Shown: in pieces, positions 1 to 8,912 of the stretch
How positions within the stretch are numbered: the first letter of the stretch is position 1
Layout: each line of letters opens with the position of its first letter
Source of the DNA: Acholeplasmataceae bacterium
Lineage (GTDB): Bacteria > Bacillota_I > Bacilli_A > ML615J-28 > CAG-313
Assembly (NCBI GenBank): GCA_012838545.1
Contig: DUPC01000065.1
Location: 1-36,838, forward strand
DNA length: 36,838 nucleotides
Reading direction: 5' to 3'
The notes under the pieces: model-generated
Database searches by the model: none
What the model was told of the DNA's origin: nothing
What the model saw: only the letters and a program-made list of their open reading frames with translations
Program-made: the position numbers and the translations under genes

Positions 1-35
1 ATGTCAAGTGTTTTCGCACATTTTTTATGATTTTT

Positions 36-64
36 TTGCACATTAACTATTAATGTGCTAAAAT
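36..64 (+). promoter_or_regulatory. Sigma-A-type promoter of the PP-loop gene with an embedded palindromic operator
   Basis: A -35 box TTGCAC (36-41) and a -10 box TAAAAT (59-64) are separated by exactly 17 bp. The spacer is filled by a perfect palindrome with 9-bp arms GCACATTAA (38-46) and TTAATGTGC (50-58) around a 3-nt centre. A further half-site GCACATT lies at 16-22, 22 bp (about two helical turns) upstream of the copy at 38-44. The placement is what a repressor operator would show. No T-run follows the palindrome on either strand, so it is not a terminator. The regulator is unknown. Confidence 0.7.
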
Positions 65-87
65 TAAGTATTGAAAGGGGCGACATC

Positions 88-1497
88 ATGTATTATTTGC
101 AATCACGTTGGAAACTAAAAGGTTCCACCCTAATTTATTACGGAATGCGTAAGGAACCATATCTATTACAAAACCAAATTAAGGTAAATAAAAAGCAAGT
201 AAAAGCACTGGCAAAACTTCCTTTAGAACCGAATAGTCTTGACTTAACTAGTTTACAACCTTTAATCAATCAGGGAATCATCGTCGAAGAAAAAGATTTG
301 CGTTCCATTCCGAAGTCGCTTGACGAAGCAATTTTTTGCCACAACTGCTCAGCCAACGATTTTATGATTCCGGGAATTGAATTTGACGAAAAAGGACTAT
401 GTCCGATGTGCGCGTCCAGTGAACGCACCAAGCACTTAAAAAGCGTTTTGCCGTTAATGGAAGAAATTCCCGTTAACCCCAAGGGACGGTTTGACGTGGC
501 GTTATTTTACACTGGGGGAAAAGACTCGACTTTTTTATTGTATTACTTAGCCAAAATCAAAAAAATGCGTGTTTTGGCTTTAACCTGGGAAATCCCTTAC
601 ATGTCGGATAGCGCAAGAGCGAGCATCCAAAATGCGAAAATAATGCTCCCTACCGTTGAATTCATAACCCGTCAAGTAGCACATCAGGATTTAGCGGCCA
701 TTTATCATAAGCTATACCAGATAAGCGAAAACACTTGTTGTTGTCCGTCGCTTGCTTATATTTTATTTTATCCGGAACTCGTTAATACAAGAGTACCGTA
801 TTTTGTGGCGGGAAATGAACCCGCGCAAATCAAAAACCTCTTTTATAACAATATGGCTCCGCCAATTGCTTATAAGTATCACCAAAGCAAAACCTTAAAG
901 TTTTTGTTGAATGTTATGCGGATAATGACTTTACGAAAACCTTTTAAGCCGGGACAATTTGAAACATTGACCACGATGAAACAATTAACGAGACCAAAAA
1001 CATTCCTGCGAAAGTTTGTTAAGTATCGCAACGAACTGTTGGAAAATGTTTGCTTAGCCATTCAGGAAGTTCCCGATTTGTTAAAACCGTTAAAACGAGC
1101 CATCAGATACTCCAGTCGGACCGGAAACATTCCCGCTTTTATCCATATTGATTTTAACGACATCAATAACGGTGTTTATGATTGGCGTGAAATCAAAGAC
1201 ACTTTAATAAAGGAAGTCGGATGGGTGGCGCCAAGTGTGGCCAATAAAGGACTTCACACCAGTTGTCAAATCGAAAAATGCAAAGAGTACAGTCAATTCA
1301 AGCGTTTTTACGAAATGAAGAGCACCATGATTCCTTTTTCCGCAATCGAACTTGCTCTTGCCACACAGTCAAAAGCATTATCTAAAGAGGAAGCCATTCA
1401 GGAAATCAAGGAAGCCATGGGCTTTTCCTTGCAAGAGGTTCCAGAATGCGCAATCATGCGGGATTATATAAATCGTTATAAGAAAAGTTCAATTTGA
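88..1497 (+). CDS. PP-loop ATPase related to N-acetyl sugar amidotransferases
   Basis: Cytosolic protein of 469 aa. The start chosen is the ATG at 88, preceded by AAAGGGG at 7-nt spacing; the frame stays open upstream to 55 but without a better site. After an ~80-residue N-terminal extension comes a zinc-ribbon-like pair CHNC ... CPMC (about residues 84-110), then the pyrophosphatase P-loop YTGGKDST (about residue 140). This layout, including the PGIEFDEKGLCPMC stretch, is that of N-acetyl sugar amidotransferases (WbpG/PseA-like), which adenylate a substrate and transfer ammonia in surface-sugar synthesis. Further Cys residues (a CCC cluster near 215, and Cys-containing segments towards the C-terminus) could bind metal. 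The extension is atypical for that family and no glycan cluster is adjacent, so another PP-loop reaction such as tRNA thiolation-like chemistry is possible. The 3' end overlaps the convergent ferredoxin gene by 22 nt. Confidence 0.7.
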   Translation: MYYLQSRWKLKGSTLIYYGMRKEPYLLQNQIKVNKKQVKALAKLPLEPNSLDLTSLQPLINQGIIVEEKDLRSIPKSLDEAIFCHNCSANDFMIPGIEFDEKGLCPMCASSERTKHLKSVLPLMEEIPVNPKGRFDVALFYTGGKDSTFLLYYLAKIKKMRVLALTWEIPYMSDSARASIQNAKIMLPTVEFITRQVAHQDLAAIYHKLYQISENTCCCPSLAYILFYPELVNTRVPYFVAGNEPAQIKNLFYNNMAPPIAYKYHQSKTLKFLLNVMRIMTLRKPFKPGQFETLTTMKQLTRPKTFLRKFVKYRNELLENVCLAIQEVPDLLKPLKRAIRYSSRTGNIPAFIHIDFNDINNGVYDWREIKDTLIKEVGWVAPSVANKGLHTSCQIEKCKEYSQFKRFYEMKSTMIPFSAIELALATQSKALSKEEAIQEIKEAMGFSLQEVPECAIMRDYINRYKKSSI

Positions 1498-2204
1498 GAA
1501 GTTTTCGTTTTTCGATTTAAGTATTTAATAAACCACCGTTTCGGTTTTATAATCAATGCTTGCGTTGGACAAGTTACAATACACTTGGTGCAACGCAGGC
1601 ATTTTTTGTTGATTTGAAAAGGCATCTGAATAGCACCGACTGGACAACTCTCAACACAAAGGTTACACTTCGTACAAAGAAAATCGTTCCATATAATTTT
1701 AACATTTGTTTGAGTGCGCCACCTTTCCCCGACGGAAGCTAGCGGATGCTTAAAACGTTTTGGTAACATACAGTTAGAATAGTTCCCTTGTTTTATCTTT
1801 TCAATCACTTTGTTTAAAGGGGTTAAATCCATTTTATAAGTATAGGGTAAGTAACTGTGACGGGCAGGGATGATGGCCCCCGCAATCACTCTAACCCCTT
1901 TTTGGTGAAAATAAGTCTCCATTTCTTTTAATACGTTCCCGGGCGAGATTTGTCCATAGGTTATATTTATTACGACATGTTTCGGAAAAAGATAAGGTAA
2001 AAATTTTCGCACCGGTAAAGGAATGTTTTGCGAGTAAACGGGAAAAGAAAGGATTAATAAATCCGCTTCAATTGTTTGAGCTACCCTTAAAACAAAAGGA
2101 TTGCTTAAATCAAGCAAAAAGCTATCTGTAAAAAAACTTTGGTAAAATTCGCTAACCTTTTTGGTTTCCCCGCTGCCGGTAAAATAACAATTGACGATTT
2201 TCAT
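1476..2204 (-). CDS. EFR1-family flavodoxin/ferredoxin protein
   Basis: A 242-aa cytosolic electron carrier. Residues 1-150 form a flavodoxin-like fold, with an FMN-phosphate-type loop YFTGSGETKKV near the N-terminus. The C-terminal third carries two complete 4Fe-4S motifs, CTKCNLCVESCP and CLRCTKCIVTCP, as in bacterial 2[4Fe-4S] ferredoxins. EFR1 proteins are common in anaerobic low-GC bacteria and are assumed to pass electrons between flavin and iron-sulfur centres; the partner is generally unknown. The start ATG follows AAGTGGG. The gene is convergent with, and overlaps by 22 nt, the PP-loop gene. It follows the SDR gene but is separated from it by a probable terminator, so it is likely transcribed on its own. 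Confidence 0.88.
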   Translation of the reverse strand: MKIVNCYFTGSGETKKVSEFYQSFFTDSFLLDLSNPFVLRVAQTIEADLLILSFPVYSQNIPLPVRKFLPYLFPKHVVINITYGQISPGNVLKEMETYFHQKGVRVIAGAIIPARHSYLPYTYKMDLTPLNKVIEKIKQGNYSNCMLPKRFKHPLASVGERWRTQTNVKIIWNDFLCTKCNLCVESCPVGAIQMPFQINKKCLRCTKCIVTCPTQALIIKPKRWFIKYLNRKTKTSQIELFL

Positions 2205-2243
2205 TTTCCCACTTCTTTCTTCAACAATAGTATATCAAATCTA

Positions 2244-2294
2244 AATTAAAATAGCGAGTAAATCGTGAAACTCCAAGGAAACGATATTACTCGC
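2244..2294 (-). terminator. Rho-independent terminator after the SDR gene
   Basis: Immediately after the SDR stop, GCGAGTAA pairs with TTACTCGC, extended through TCGT/ACGA with a small bulge. On the minus strand this is followed by a T-rich stretch (TATTTTAATTT). Confidence 0.65.
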
Positions 2295-2298
2295 ATTT

Positions 2299-3090
2299 TC
2301 ATTTTAAACGGTATTTTTTGTATACTATATTATTTAACCATCTGGGGGGAACAATTATTGCCAAGGAATAAAGCAAACGGTTTTTTAAACCGATTGGCAA
2401 AATGATTGGCGGTTTCTTTCTATTTAAAATGTTGACAATTTTTCTTGCCACCTTAATGGGTGACATCCCTTTTTGTTCCAAATCGCCCAAAACATACCCC
2501 GCATCATTAAAATCAGGATATTTTTGCGTATCAATCCAATATTCCTTTCTTTTGAAAGTAAAGTTTGTTCTTACCCCGCCGGGTAGTACACTTGTGATAA
2601 AAATCTTGAAGCGCTTTAATTCAATGGCTTGGGTTTGCAAGAATAGATTTAGGGCTGCTTTGGCGCTGGAATAGTAAGAATCATACGGTATCGGAATTAT
2701 CGAACCCATGGATCCGATACCAATGATTCTACCTCCTCCTTGGATTTTGAAAAGCGGTATCAAATACTTCATGAAAACCATTAACCCAAACAGATTAACT
2801 TGATAAAGGTAATAAACATCGGAAAAGTCCACATATTCTAAGGGTGTGGACATGCTGAAGCCGGCAGAATAAATAAAGACATCAATTCGGTGTTCAGCTT
2901 CCCATACAATACGTAGCGCTCTCCGAATTGCTTCATCGTTTACCACGTCCACGGTAATATTGATGATTTGTTCGTTATGTGCTCTGCTGCGTGAACCATT
3001 GTAAACAATATAATTTTGTTTAAGCAGTTCATGGGCAACCGCTTCGCCGATGCCGCTGGATGCACCGATAATTAAAGCAACCTTACTCAC
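2299..3090 (-). CDS. Short-chain dehydrogenase/reductase (SDR)
   Basis: NAD(P)-dependent classical SDR of 263 aa. It shows the TGxxxGIG-type cofactor loop [12 protein letters not shown] at the N-terminus, a partial NNAG equivalent (YSAGFS), and the catalytic S...YxxxK set (GSMGS ... YYSSAKAAL). A late PGGVRT motif, as in many SDRs, follows the active site. The frame is open further upstream (to 3222), but GTG at 3088-3090 is preferred. It gives a normal SDR N-terminus ([13 protein letters not shown]), has AAAGGG upstream, and overlaps the stop of the thioredoxin-domain gene, so the two are probably translationally coupled. The substrate cannot be told from sequence. Confidence 0.9.
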   Translation of the reverse strand: MSKVALIIGASSGIGEAVAHELLKQNYIVYNGSRSRAHNEQIINITVDVVNDEAIRRALRIVWEAEHRIDVFIYSAGFSMSTPLEYVDFSDVYYLYQVNLFGLMVFMKYLIPLFKIQGGGRIIGIGSMGSIIPIPYDSYYSSAKAALNLFLQTQAIELKRFKIFITSVLPGGVRTNFTFKRKEYWIDTQKYPDFNDAGYVLGDLEQKGMSPIKVARKIVNILNRKKPPIILPIGLKNRLLYSLAIIVPPRWLNNIVYKKYRLK

Positions 3091-5050
3091 TGGCAAGCAC
3101 CCTTTCCAATTCATATAAAGTATCAATAGGCGGCAAACAATGTTTATTTTGACACAAATAAACCGTCGGTGCATTGTCAAGTTTCTCATATTGCTTTTCG
3201 GGGTCAAACGAAACAGTGACAAACGGTAATGAACTATTGTGGATTGCTTTCAAAAACGGAATAACTTCCTCAGTTGTTTTTCCGCTTAACACAGCATTGG
3301 TACCCCCATTTTCCAAATAAAGATAATTAAGAGCAAAGTAACTACCGCCTAAAAGTTGATCGAAACAAGCAGTTTGGAAAAATTTTAATGATTGAAGCGC
3401 ATATTCATAAAAATGTTTCTGATTAGTGATGTGTTTTAACCGTAACAAATTTTCAATAGCAACCGAGTTTGGAGAAGGAATGGCACCATCAGAAAACTGC
3501 TTCCTTCTTTTGATAATTGTTTCGTGGTCAATAGCGGTTTGAAAAAATCCTCCTCTTTCATAATCATAAAAACGGTTCAAAAATTCATCCATTAATTTTA
3601 CCGCTAAATCCAAATAAGCTTTTTCCAAACAAGCTTCATATAAAGCCAAAAATCCCCTAATCACATAAGCATAATCTTCATCAAAACCATTTGATACTTG
3701 ACTTCCCTTGATAAAGCAAGTATATAAGGTGTTTCCTTTTATCATTTTGTTTTGTAAAAAGGAAGCTATCTCTTTGGCATATTCTAAATATTTTTCTTCC
3801 TGAGTAACTTGATACAGCAACGCAAAAGCTGCCATAGTCAAGCCGTTATAAGAGGAAAGAATTTTTTCATCCCGAAAGGGCCGCTTTCTTTTGCTTTGGT
3901 ATCTTTTAACTTTGTCAATTTCTTCCTTTACCCAAGGTTCTGCGGGAAGAATATTTTCGCCTAGATGCAAAATGTTTTTACCCTGAAAATTCCCTTTGGG
4001 GGTCACATTAAACAGTTCCTTAAATATTTGTGATTCCTTTCCTAAAACCGAATCAAGTTCTTGTTCACTGAATAAATAAAATGCGCCTTCTTCACCCTCA
4101 CTATCCGCATCCTCCGCAGTATAATATCCGCCCCATGGACTACGCATTCTTTCGGTCAAATACGAGGAAATTTCGATGGCGGTTTGCAAAAAGAATGGTT
4201 TGCGAATCACCTTATAAGTCTCTATATAAACAATCATTAACCACGCGTTATCGTATAACATTTTTTCAAAATGGGGAACAAGCCATTTTGAATCTGTTGC
4301 ATACCGACAAAAACCATAACCGATTTGGTCGAAAATTCCCCCTTTACGCATTTTTATCAGCGTTTTTTCGACCATTTCCAAGGCTTTTCGGCTTTTTTTG
4401 ACCTGGTGATATCTTAAGAGAAACAACCAATGGTGCGGGGCGGGGAATTTTGGGCCATATTTTAAGCCACCTTCATCAAGATCAAAGTTTGACGCTAATG
4501 ATAAGAAAACCTCCTTAGGCAACCGATAATCGAAAGACTCAACCGTTTTTTCTTCCTCCAACTTTAAATACTCCGTAATCCTCAAAGCATTTTCGTTAAT
4601 TTGATTGCGATTTTTTTCCCATAATTGGTTGATTTGTTTGAGCAAATTTAAAAATAATGCTTTAGGAAAATAAGTTCCCACCCAAAAAGGTTCTTTATCA
4701 TGGTTAAGAAATACGCTTAATGGCCACCCGCCGGAACCCGTCAGGGAAATACAAGCTTCCATGTAAATAGCATCGATATCGGGGCGCTCTTCGCGGTCCA
4801 CTTTGATAGAAACAAAATGTTGGTTTAAAAATTCCGCCACTTCAATGTCTTCAAAACTTTCATGCGCTATCACGTGACACCAATGGCATGTACTGTAACC
4901 GATAGAAAGAAAAATCGGCACATCTTTTCTTTTGGCTGTTTCAAAAGCAGCTTCATTCCAAGGATACCAATTTACCGGGTTAAAAGCATGTTGCAACAGA
5001 TAAGGAGATTTTTCCTTGATTAATTCATTTGTCATATTATCGTTTTTCAC
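3083..5050 (-). CDS. yyaL: Thioredoxin-domain protein of the YyaL/DUF255 (SSP411) family
   Basis: A 655-aa protein with the family's full two-part layout. The N-terminal thioredoxin-like DUF255 domain starts [18 protein letters not shown] and holds the hallmark [14 protein letters not shown], a CxxC redox pair, plus [11 protein letters not shown]. It is followed by an (alpha/alpha)6-barrel glycosidase-like domain of the AGE type with [14 protein letters not shown] and [14 protein letters not shown]. The biochemical role of this family is not settled; a redox or sugar-related function is usually assumed. GTG at 5050 is preferred over ATG at 5035 because AAGGTG lies 7 nt before it. The gene ends inside the start of the SDR gene, so the two form an operon. 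Confidence 0.93.
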   Translation of the reverse strand: MKNDNMTNELIKEKSPYLLQHAFNPVNWYPWNEAAFETAKRKDVPIFLSIGYSTCHWCHVIAHESFEDIEVAEFLNQHFVSIKVDREERPDIDAIYMEACISLTGSGGWPLSVFLNHDKEPFWVGTYFPKALFLNLLKQINQLWEKNRNQINENALRITEYLKLEEEKTVESFDYRLPKEVFLSLASNFDLDEGGLKYGPKFPAPHHWLFLLRYHQVKKSRKALEMVEKTLIKMRKGGIFDQIGYGFCRYATDSKWLVPHFEKMLYDNAWLMIVYIETYKVIRKPFFLQTAIEISSYLTERMRSPWGGYYTAEDADSEGEEGAFYLFSEQELDSVLGKESQIFKELFNVTPKGNFQGKNILHLGENILPAEPWVKEEIDKVKRYQSKRKRPFRDEKILSSYNGLTMAAFALLYQVTQEEKYLEYAKEIASFLQNKMIKGNTLYTCFIKGSQVSNGFDEDYAYVIRGFLALYEACLEKAYLDLAVKLMDEFLNRFYDYERGGFFQTAIDHETIIKRRKQFSDGAIPSPNSVAIENLLRLKHITNQKHFYEYALQSLKFFQTACFDQLLGGSYFALNYLYLENGGTNAVLSGKTTEEVIPFLKAIHNSSLPFVTVSFDPEKQYEKLDNAPTVYLCQNKHCLPPIDTLYELERVLASE

Positions 5051-5116
5051 AATCGTTCACCTTGGCCAATAAAGTTTTCTTTATTTTGCCCCAAGAAAAG
5101 CAATACTATCAAGGAA

Positions 5117-5146
5117 ATAAAAAAAACAGGTCCTTCTGACCTGTTT
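5117..5146 (-). terminator. Rho-independent terminator after the MacB-like ABC gene
   Basis: AAACAGGTC pairs perfectly with GACCTGTTT (5124-5132 and 5138-5146) around a 5-nt loop. The minus strand then reads TTTTTTTATT, a classic intrinsic terminator just past the stop at 5161. Confidence 0.9.
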
Positions 5147-5160
5147 CCCATAGTTAATGA

Positions 5161-7545
5161 TTACTCGGTTCGTAAAGCAATTACCGGGTCTTTTTTAGCC
5201 GCAATCCGCGATGGAATGATACCTGATATTAATGTTAAACCCATGCTAATTAAAATGAGGAAAATCCCATGGAAAGTTTTTAAAGTCGCGATGTTGCTGA
5301 TGTTAACCAAATTGTTGATAATTATGTTAATCAGAATACTTAATATTAAAGTAACGCTAATACCTATGATACCCGCCACAAAACCGATTATCAACGTTTC
5401 GGCATTAAACACTCGCGAAATGTCTTTCTTCCGGGCACCAATACTGCGTAAAATACCAATTTCTTTGGTCCGTTCCAAAACAGAAATATAAGTGATAATG
5501 CCAATCATAATGGAAGATACCACCAACGAGATTGAGGTAAAGGCAATTAACACATAGCTAATTGCATTAATGGTTGTGTTGATTGATTTTACCAGCAAGT
5601 CCATGACATCGGTATAGTAAATTTTATTTTCCTGCGATTGGTTATAATTATCTAAATGTTTTTTGATAGCCGTTTTAGCTTTAAAATCAACCGGATAAAT
5701 GTTGATAGTCTTTGGAGTGCTAATTCCTCCGTGTTTACTAATCGAGTCAAAATATTGTTGTTCTTTGCGATTTTGGTCGCCTAAATATTCTTGACCGGTT
5801 AAAGGGTTTTTGGTAGGGTTTTCTTTTTGCCAATTAACAATCTCGGATTTGCCCGCTTCTTCCAAGATATAATCGGTTAAATCTTTAGTATAACCGATAG
5901 CACCGGTAATCGAGCCGGTATTGGTAATATCATTAACCCGCACAATACCCACTACCTTTAAAGTCAACCCTTTTTGATAAACATCTGCGGTTGTTACAAC
6001 ACTTGAAATTTCCAAATCGTTTTGGGCTTGCTTGTCAAATTTATTATTTCCCTCATCATAGTCATACAAATCGTCATTTAGAATCAACTTATATTCAAGG
6101 TTCAATAATTCCTCAAAAGAAAATGTATCGACCGGGGAAAAAGTATCATACAACCCAAGGCTCATCAATGTTAAATCGGTTATTTGATTATACTTATCGA
6201 CTTGGATGATTAACTCATCTTTATCTTGAGGAAGTCTGCCCGCAATCACATCATATTGGGAATTGATAAAGGTTGGATTGTCAATAATTTCTTGCCAAGT
6301 GTCGGTTCCCCCCATAGAAATCACCGATTGCATATCGCTTTGAGGGGTAATTTGAGTGTAATAAGTCTTATTATTGATAGTCTTCTCTTTAAAAACGTTC
6401 AATCGAACACCGCGGGAGTAAGTAATCCCGTTGACAAGGGATGGATCGATTTTTTCAATCACATTGGCAATATATTCATCGGTTATGTTATTGCGAATAA
6501 TGAGACCGTCTAATTTTCCCATCAATTTATTGACATATACCGTTTCCACATCGGGGTATTCCTCTATACTGGTATCCATATTTAGTTCAGCCATGCTCGC
6601 AAAATCCACCGATTCGCGACTGATGACTAAAGGATATGATGATAAGGTGTCGGCTTGCATTTTATCGACATAACTTTGAAAACCGTTGGAAAGGGCTAAA
6701 ACCAAAGCGATTCCAATAATACCAATGCTCCCCGCAAACGCCGTTAAAATAGTTCGTGCTTTTTTGGTCAAAAGGTTTTGAAAACTCAAGGCTAGAGCAG
6801 TCATAAAAGACATCGAGGTATGTTTAAACCGCTCTCCTTTGGTTTGATCTTTCTTTGTTAATTCTGATTGATAGGGGTTGGAGTCCGATATTACGACGCC
6901 GTCAAGCAAGCGGATAATTCGGGTTGCATATTGATTGGCTAAATCAGGATTATGGGTAACCATGATAACCAAACGGTCCTTGGCAATCTCTTTGAGTATT
7001 TCCATGATTTGAAGGCTTGTTTCCGAATCAAGTGCTCCCGTCGGTTCATCCGCAAGCAAAATATCCGGATCGTTAACCAAAGCCCGGGCAATCGCCACTC
7101 TTTGCATTTGTCCGCCGGAAAGTTGATTGGGAAGTTTATAAATTTGATCATGGAGACCGACTTTATTCAAAGCTTCAATCGCTCTTTTTTTCCGTTCTTC
7201 CATGGAGACGCCGGATAAAGTCAACGCCAATTCCACATTGCCTAAAACTTTCAAGTGTGGGATTAAATTATATGTTTGGAAAACAAACCCGACGGAGTGG
7301 TTGCGATATGCATCCCAATCCGCATCCTTATATTCTTTGGTTGAGCGGTTATTAATCATAATATCTCCCGCGGTATAACGGTCAAGTCCGCCAATGAGAT
7401 TTAAAAGCGTAGTTTTTCCACAACCGCTGGGACCAAGAATAGCTACAAATTCGCTTTTACGAAATTCAATGTTCACTTTCTTTAGGGCGTGAACCGTAGT
7501 TGAACCCATGTAATAATCTTTATCAATATTATTAAGTCTAAGCAT
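5161..7545 (-). CDS. MacB-type ABC transporter, ATPase fused to FtsX-like permease
   Basis: Single 794-aa half-transporter. Residues 1-225 are an LolD/MacB-type ATPase with Walker A GPSGCGKTT (38-46), Q-loop FQTYN, signature LSGGQMQR, Walker B ILLADEPTGALD and switch His MVTHN. About 40 residues later comes the first membrane segment (near 260), then a long extracellular MacB-PCD-like region (about 290-640), then three membrane helices of the FtsX domain containing ERTKEIGILRSIGA. Such proteins dimerise and are mechanotransmitters exporting peptides, lipids or lipoproteins. No membrane-fusion protein or sensor kinase adjoins it, so the substrate is unknown. The start ATG has AAGAGGAA 6 nt upstream, and a near-consensus promoter precedes it. 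It is monocistronic by its own terminator. Confidence 0.93.
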   Translation of the reverse strand: MLRLNNIDKDYYMGSTTVHALKKVNIEFRKSEFVAILGPSGCGKTTLLNLIGGLDRYTAGDIMINNRSTKEYKDADWDAYRNHSVGFVFQTYNLIPHLKVLGNVELALTLSGVSMEERKKRAIEALNKVGLHDQIYKLPNQLSGGQMQRVAIARALVNDPDILLADEPTGALDSETSLQIMEILKEIAKDRLVIMVTHNPDLANQYATRIIRLLDGVVISDSNPYQSELTKKDQTKGERFKHTSMSFMTALALSFQNLLTKKARTILTAFAGSIGIIGIALVLALSNGFQSYVDKMQADTLSSYPLVISRESVDFASMAELNMDTSIEEYPDVETVYVNKLMGKLDGLIIRNNITDEYIANVIEKIDPSLVNGITYSRGVRLNVFKEKTINNKTYYTQITPQSDMQSVISMGGTDTWQEIIDNPTFINSQYDVIAGRLPQDKDELIIQVDKYNQITDLTLMSLGLYDTFSPVDTFSFEELLNLEYKLILNDDLYDYDEGNNKFDKQAQNDLEISSVVTTADVYQKGLTLKVVGIVRVNDITNTGSITGAIGYTKDLTDYILEEAGKSEIVNWQKENPTKNPLTGQEYLGDQNRKEQQYFDSISKHGGISTPKTINIYPVDFKAKTAIKKHLDNYNQSQENKIYYTDVMDLLVKSINTTINAISYVLIAFTSISLVVSSIMIGIITYISVLERTKEIGILRSIGARKKDISRVFNAETLIIGFVAGIIGISVTLILSILINIIINNLVNISNIATLKTFHGIFLILISMGLTLISGIIPSRIAAKKDPVIALRTE

Positions 7546-7602
7546 ATCATTCCTCTTTTCTATTGCTTATCGTATTTCGTTTGTAAATTGAATAACATAT
7601 TT

Positions 7603-7631
7603 ATAATACTCCATTTTTTTCTTTCTGTCAA
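7603..7631 (-). promoter_or_regulatory. Strong sigma-A promoter of the MacB-like gene
   Basis: A consensus -35 TTGACA (7626-7631), 17-bp spacer and -10 TATTAT (7603-7608) on the minus strand, about 58 bp upstream of the ATG. Confidence 0.85.
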
Positions 7632-7691
7632 TCGAAAAGTCCAAAGAAATTTTCGAAAACCTTTATCCCTCACGCTAGAATTATTATTTCA

Positions 7692-7737
7692 CAAAAAAAT
7701 AAGTATAACCAAAGTAAAACGGTTATACTTGTTTTTT
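7692..7737 (-). terminator. Terminator after the collagen-like gene
   Basis: AAGTATAACC (7701-7710) pairs perfectly with GGTTATACTT (7721-7730) around a 10-nt loop. T-runs flank both sides, so it could work in either direction; the minus-strand run TATTTTTTTG serves the collagen-like gene. Confidence 0.9.
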
Positions 7738-7740
7738 CGT

Positions 7741-8370
7741 TTAATTTAAGGAAGAAATCGTTAAGTATTGGGTGATGCCGGTATTATTTTTGGCAAGCGT
7801 TATTCCCCCGTCAACTACCCTAAACGCGATAGTACTTGGGGCTGAAAGCGGTAAGATGATATCCATTCCGACAAAACCCGTGCGATTTAAGCTTAATAGA
7901 GGGTTGGGTACCAATTGATCAGGTATGCCATTGACATACAGTCTCATTACCGGTCGCCCACAGTTGACACACGAGATATAAAGACCGAGGGATAGCCGAT
8001 AGGCTTTTTCTTCTTCCAAGTACAATTCGGTGTTATTGCCCCCAATGGTTATTCCTTGTTCGATTAAAGCTTGATCAAATTGCAAAAAATCGTTGGGGCG
8101 GTATGTATTGGTGCTGCTTCTGATATAGGAAGCAAATAATAATTCATTTGACGATCCCGGTGGCCCCATTTCGCCTTGTGGTCCCGGTGGACCAGGCGGT
8201 CCCGTTGCCCCCTGTGGTCCCGGTGGACCTTCCACCACAACCGGCTCTTGGTTACCGGTGCAAAGGCAAAGACTTTCAATCCGCTTGGTTGGATTAGGGT
8301 TGTTTGAGGATTGGTTGGAATTATATTGACTCCGATTGGCACTGTTTCTTCTGATAAAATCACCTCCCAT
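7741..8370 (-). CDS. Short collagen-like surface protein
   Basis: A 209-aa protein in three parts. An Asn/Ser-rich N-terminus (about 1-30) is followed by a short Cys-containing link. Nine uninterrupted Gly-X-Y triplets run from GPPGPQGAT to GPPGSS (about 48-74). A ~130-aa C-terminal domain looks like a beta-sandwich trimerising head, comparable in layout to BclA-type exosporium or C1q/TNF-like heads. No signal peptide or LPXTG motif is visible, as in exosporium proteins, which reach the surface by other means; whether this organism makes spores is not shown here. The start is unusual: a near-perfect SD, GGAGGTGA, lies inside the first codons and points to an in-frame ATC six codons in, whereas the ATG at 8370 has only a weak site upstream. 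Confidence 0.75.
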   Translation of the reverse strand: MGGDFIRRNSANRSQYNSNQSSNNPNPTKRIESLCLCTGNQEPVVVEGPPGPQGATGPPGPPGPQGEMGPPGSSNELLFASYIRSSTNTYRPNDFLQFDQALIEQGITIGGNNTELYLEEEKAYRLSLGLYISCVNCGRPVMRLYVNGIPDQLVPNPLLSLNRTGFVGMDIILPLSAPSTIAFRVVDGGITLAKNNTGITQYLTISSLN

Positions 8371-8404
8371 TGGCTCGCTTCACTGTTAATATATTCCAAA
8401 AAGC

Positions 8405-8442
8405 AAAAAAATTGTGGGTATATGTAAAAACCACAATTTTTT
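8405..8442 (-). terminator. Terminator at the stop codon of the GNAT gene
   Basis: AAATTGTGG pairs with CCACAATTT around a loop of about 13 nt, flanked by A/T runs. It begins at the stop codon of the acetyltransferase and separates it from the collagen-like gene. Confidence 0.85.
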
Positions 8443-8912
8443 TAATTTTCCGGTTGTTCGCTTTCGTTTAAAGGCAAAACCATGATTTCCTCTAAATCCG
8501 CAATTTCGCCAGTCTTTTTAAAACCAAAGGATTGATATAGTTCATAAGCGATAATATTTTCCGAAACAAGGCTTAAAGGCATTAAATCAAACTTTTTTTC
8601 TTGTTTAACCTGTTTAATTAAAACCTTAAGTGCATCTTTCCCATAACCTTTGCCTTGGTGTTTGGCATCAATCATCCTGCGCCAAAGTCCAACCGTTCGT
8701 TCTTCCTCCTCCCAATCAAGCGTCATAAATCCCACCGGTTCATCGTTGTTTAGGATAACCAAAGAACGGGCATGCTCATGATATAACCCCGTTTGGGCAA
8801 GCGACATGAGATTAGATGCTACAAATTTCTCTTGTTTTTTGGTTACTTTTAGGGCGAGCACTTTTTCGAAAGTTTTTCCATTAAGTTTTTCTTTGCGTAT
8901 CAGGATATTCAC
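8442..8912 (-). CDS. GNAT-family N-acetyltransferase, spermidine/spermine acetyltransferase-like
   Basis: A 156-aa cytosolic acetyltransferase. The acetyl-CoA-binding motif A is clear (RRMIDAKHQGKGYGKDAL, about 77-94), followed by the motif-B segment LVSENIIAYELYQSFGFKKTGEI. The overall sequence resembles the BltD/PaiA-like polyamine acetyltransferases of Bacillus, but the substrate is not fixed by sequence. It starts with GTG directly after the TAG of a 38-aa membrane peptide gene and has only a weak ribosome binding site of its own, so its translation probably depends on that peptide being translated. Confidence 0.88.
   Translation of the reverse strand: MNILIRKEKLNGKTFEKVLALKVTKKQEKFVASNLMSLAQTGLYHEHARSLVILNNDEPVGFMTLDWEEEERTVGLWRRMIDAKHQGKGYGKDALKVLIKQVKQEKKFDLMPLSLVSENIIAYELYQSFGFKKTGEIADLEEIMVLPLNESEQPEN

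Noticed and set aside
38-58. Palindrome considered as a terminator of an upstream gene
   Set aside because: No T-run follows on either strand, and it sits precisely between promoter boxes.
8147-8229. GC-rich repetitive block considered as a CRISPR or tandem repeat array
   Set aside because: It is the coding sequence of the nine Gly-X-Y triplets; period is 9 nt or less, with no spacers.
8064-8399. 111-codon alternative frame across the collagen-like gene
   Set aside because: The Gly-Pro-rich repeat in the other frame gives a sensible protein. This frame yields a repetitive Arg/His/Asp artefact of the same repeat.
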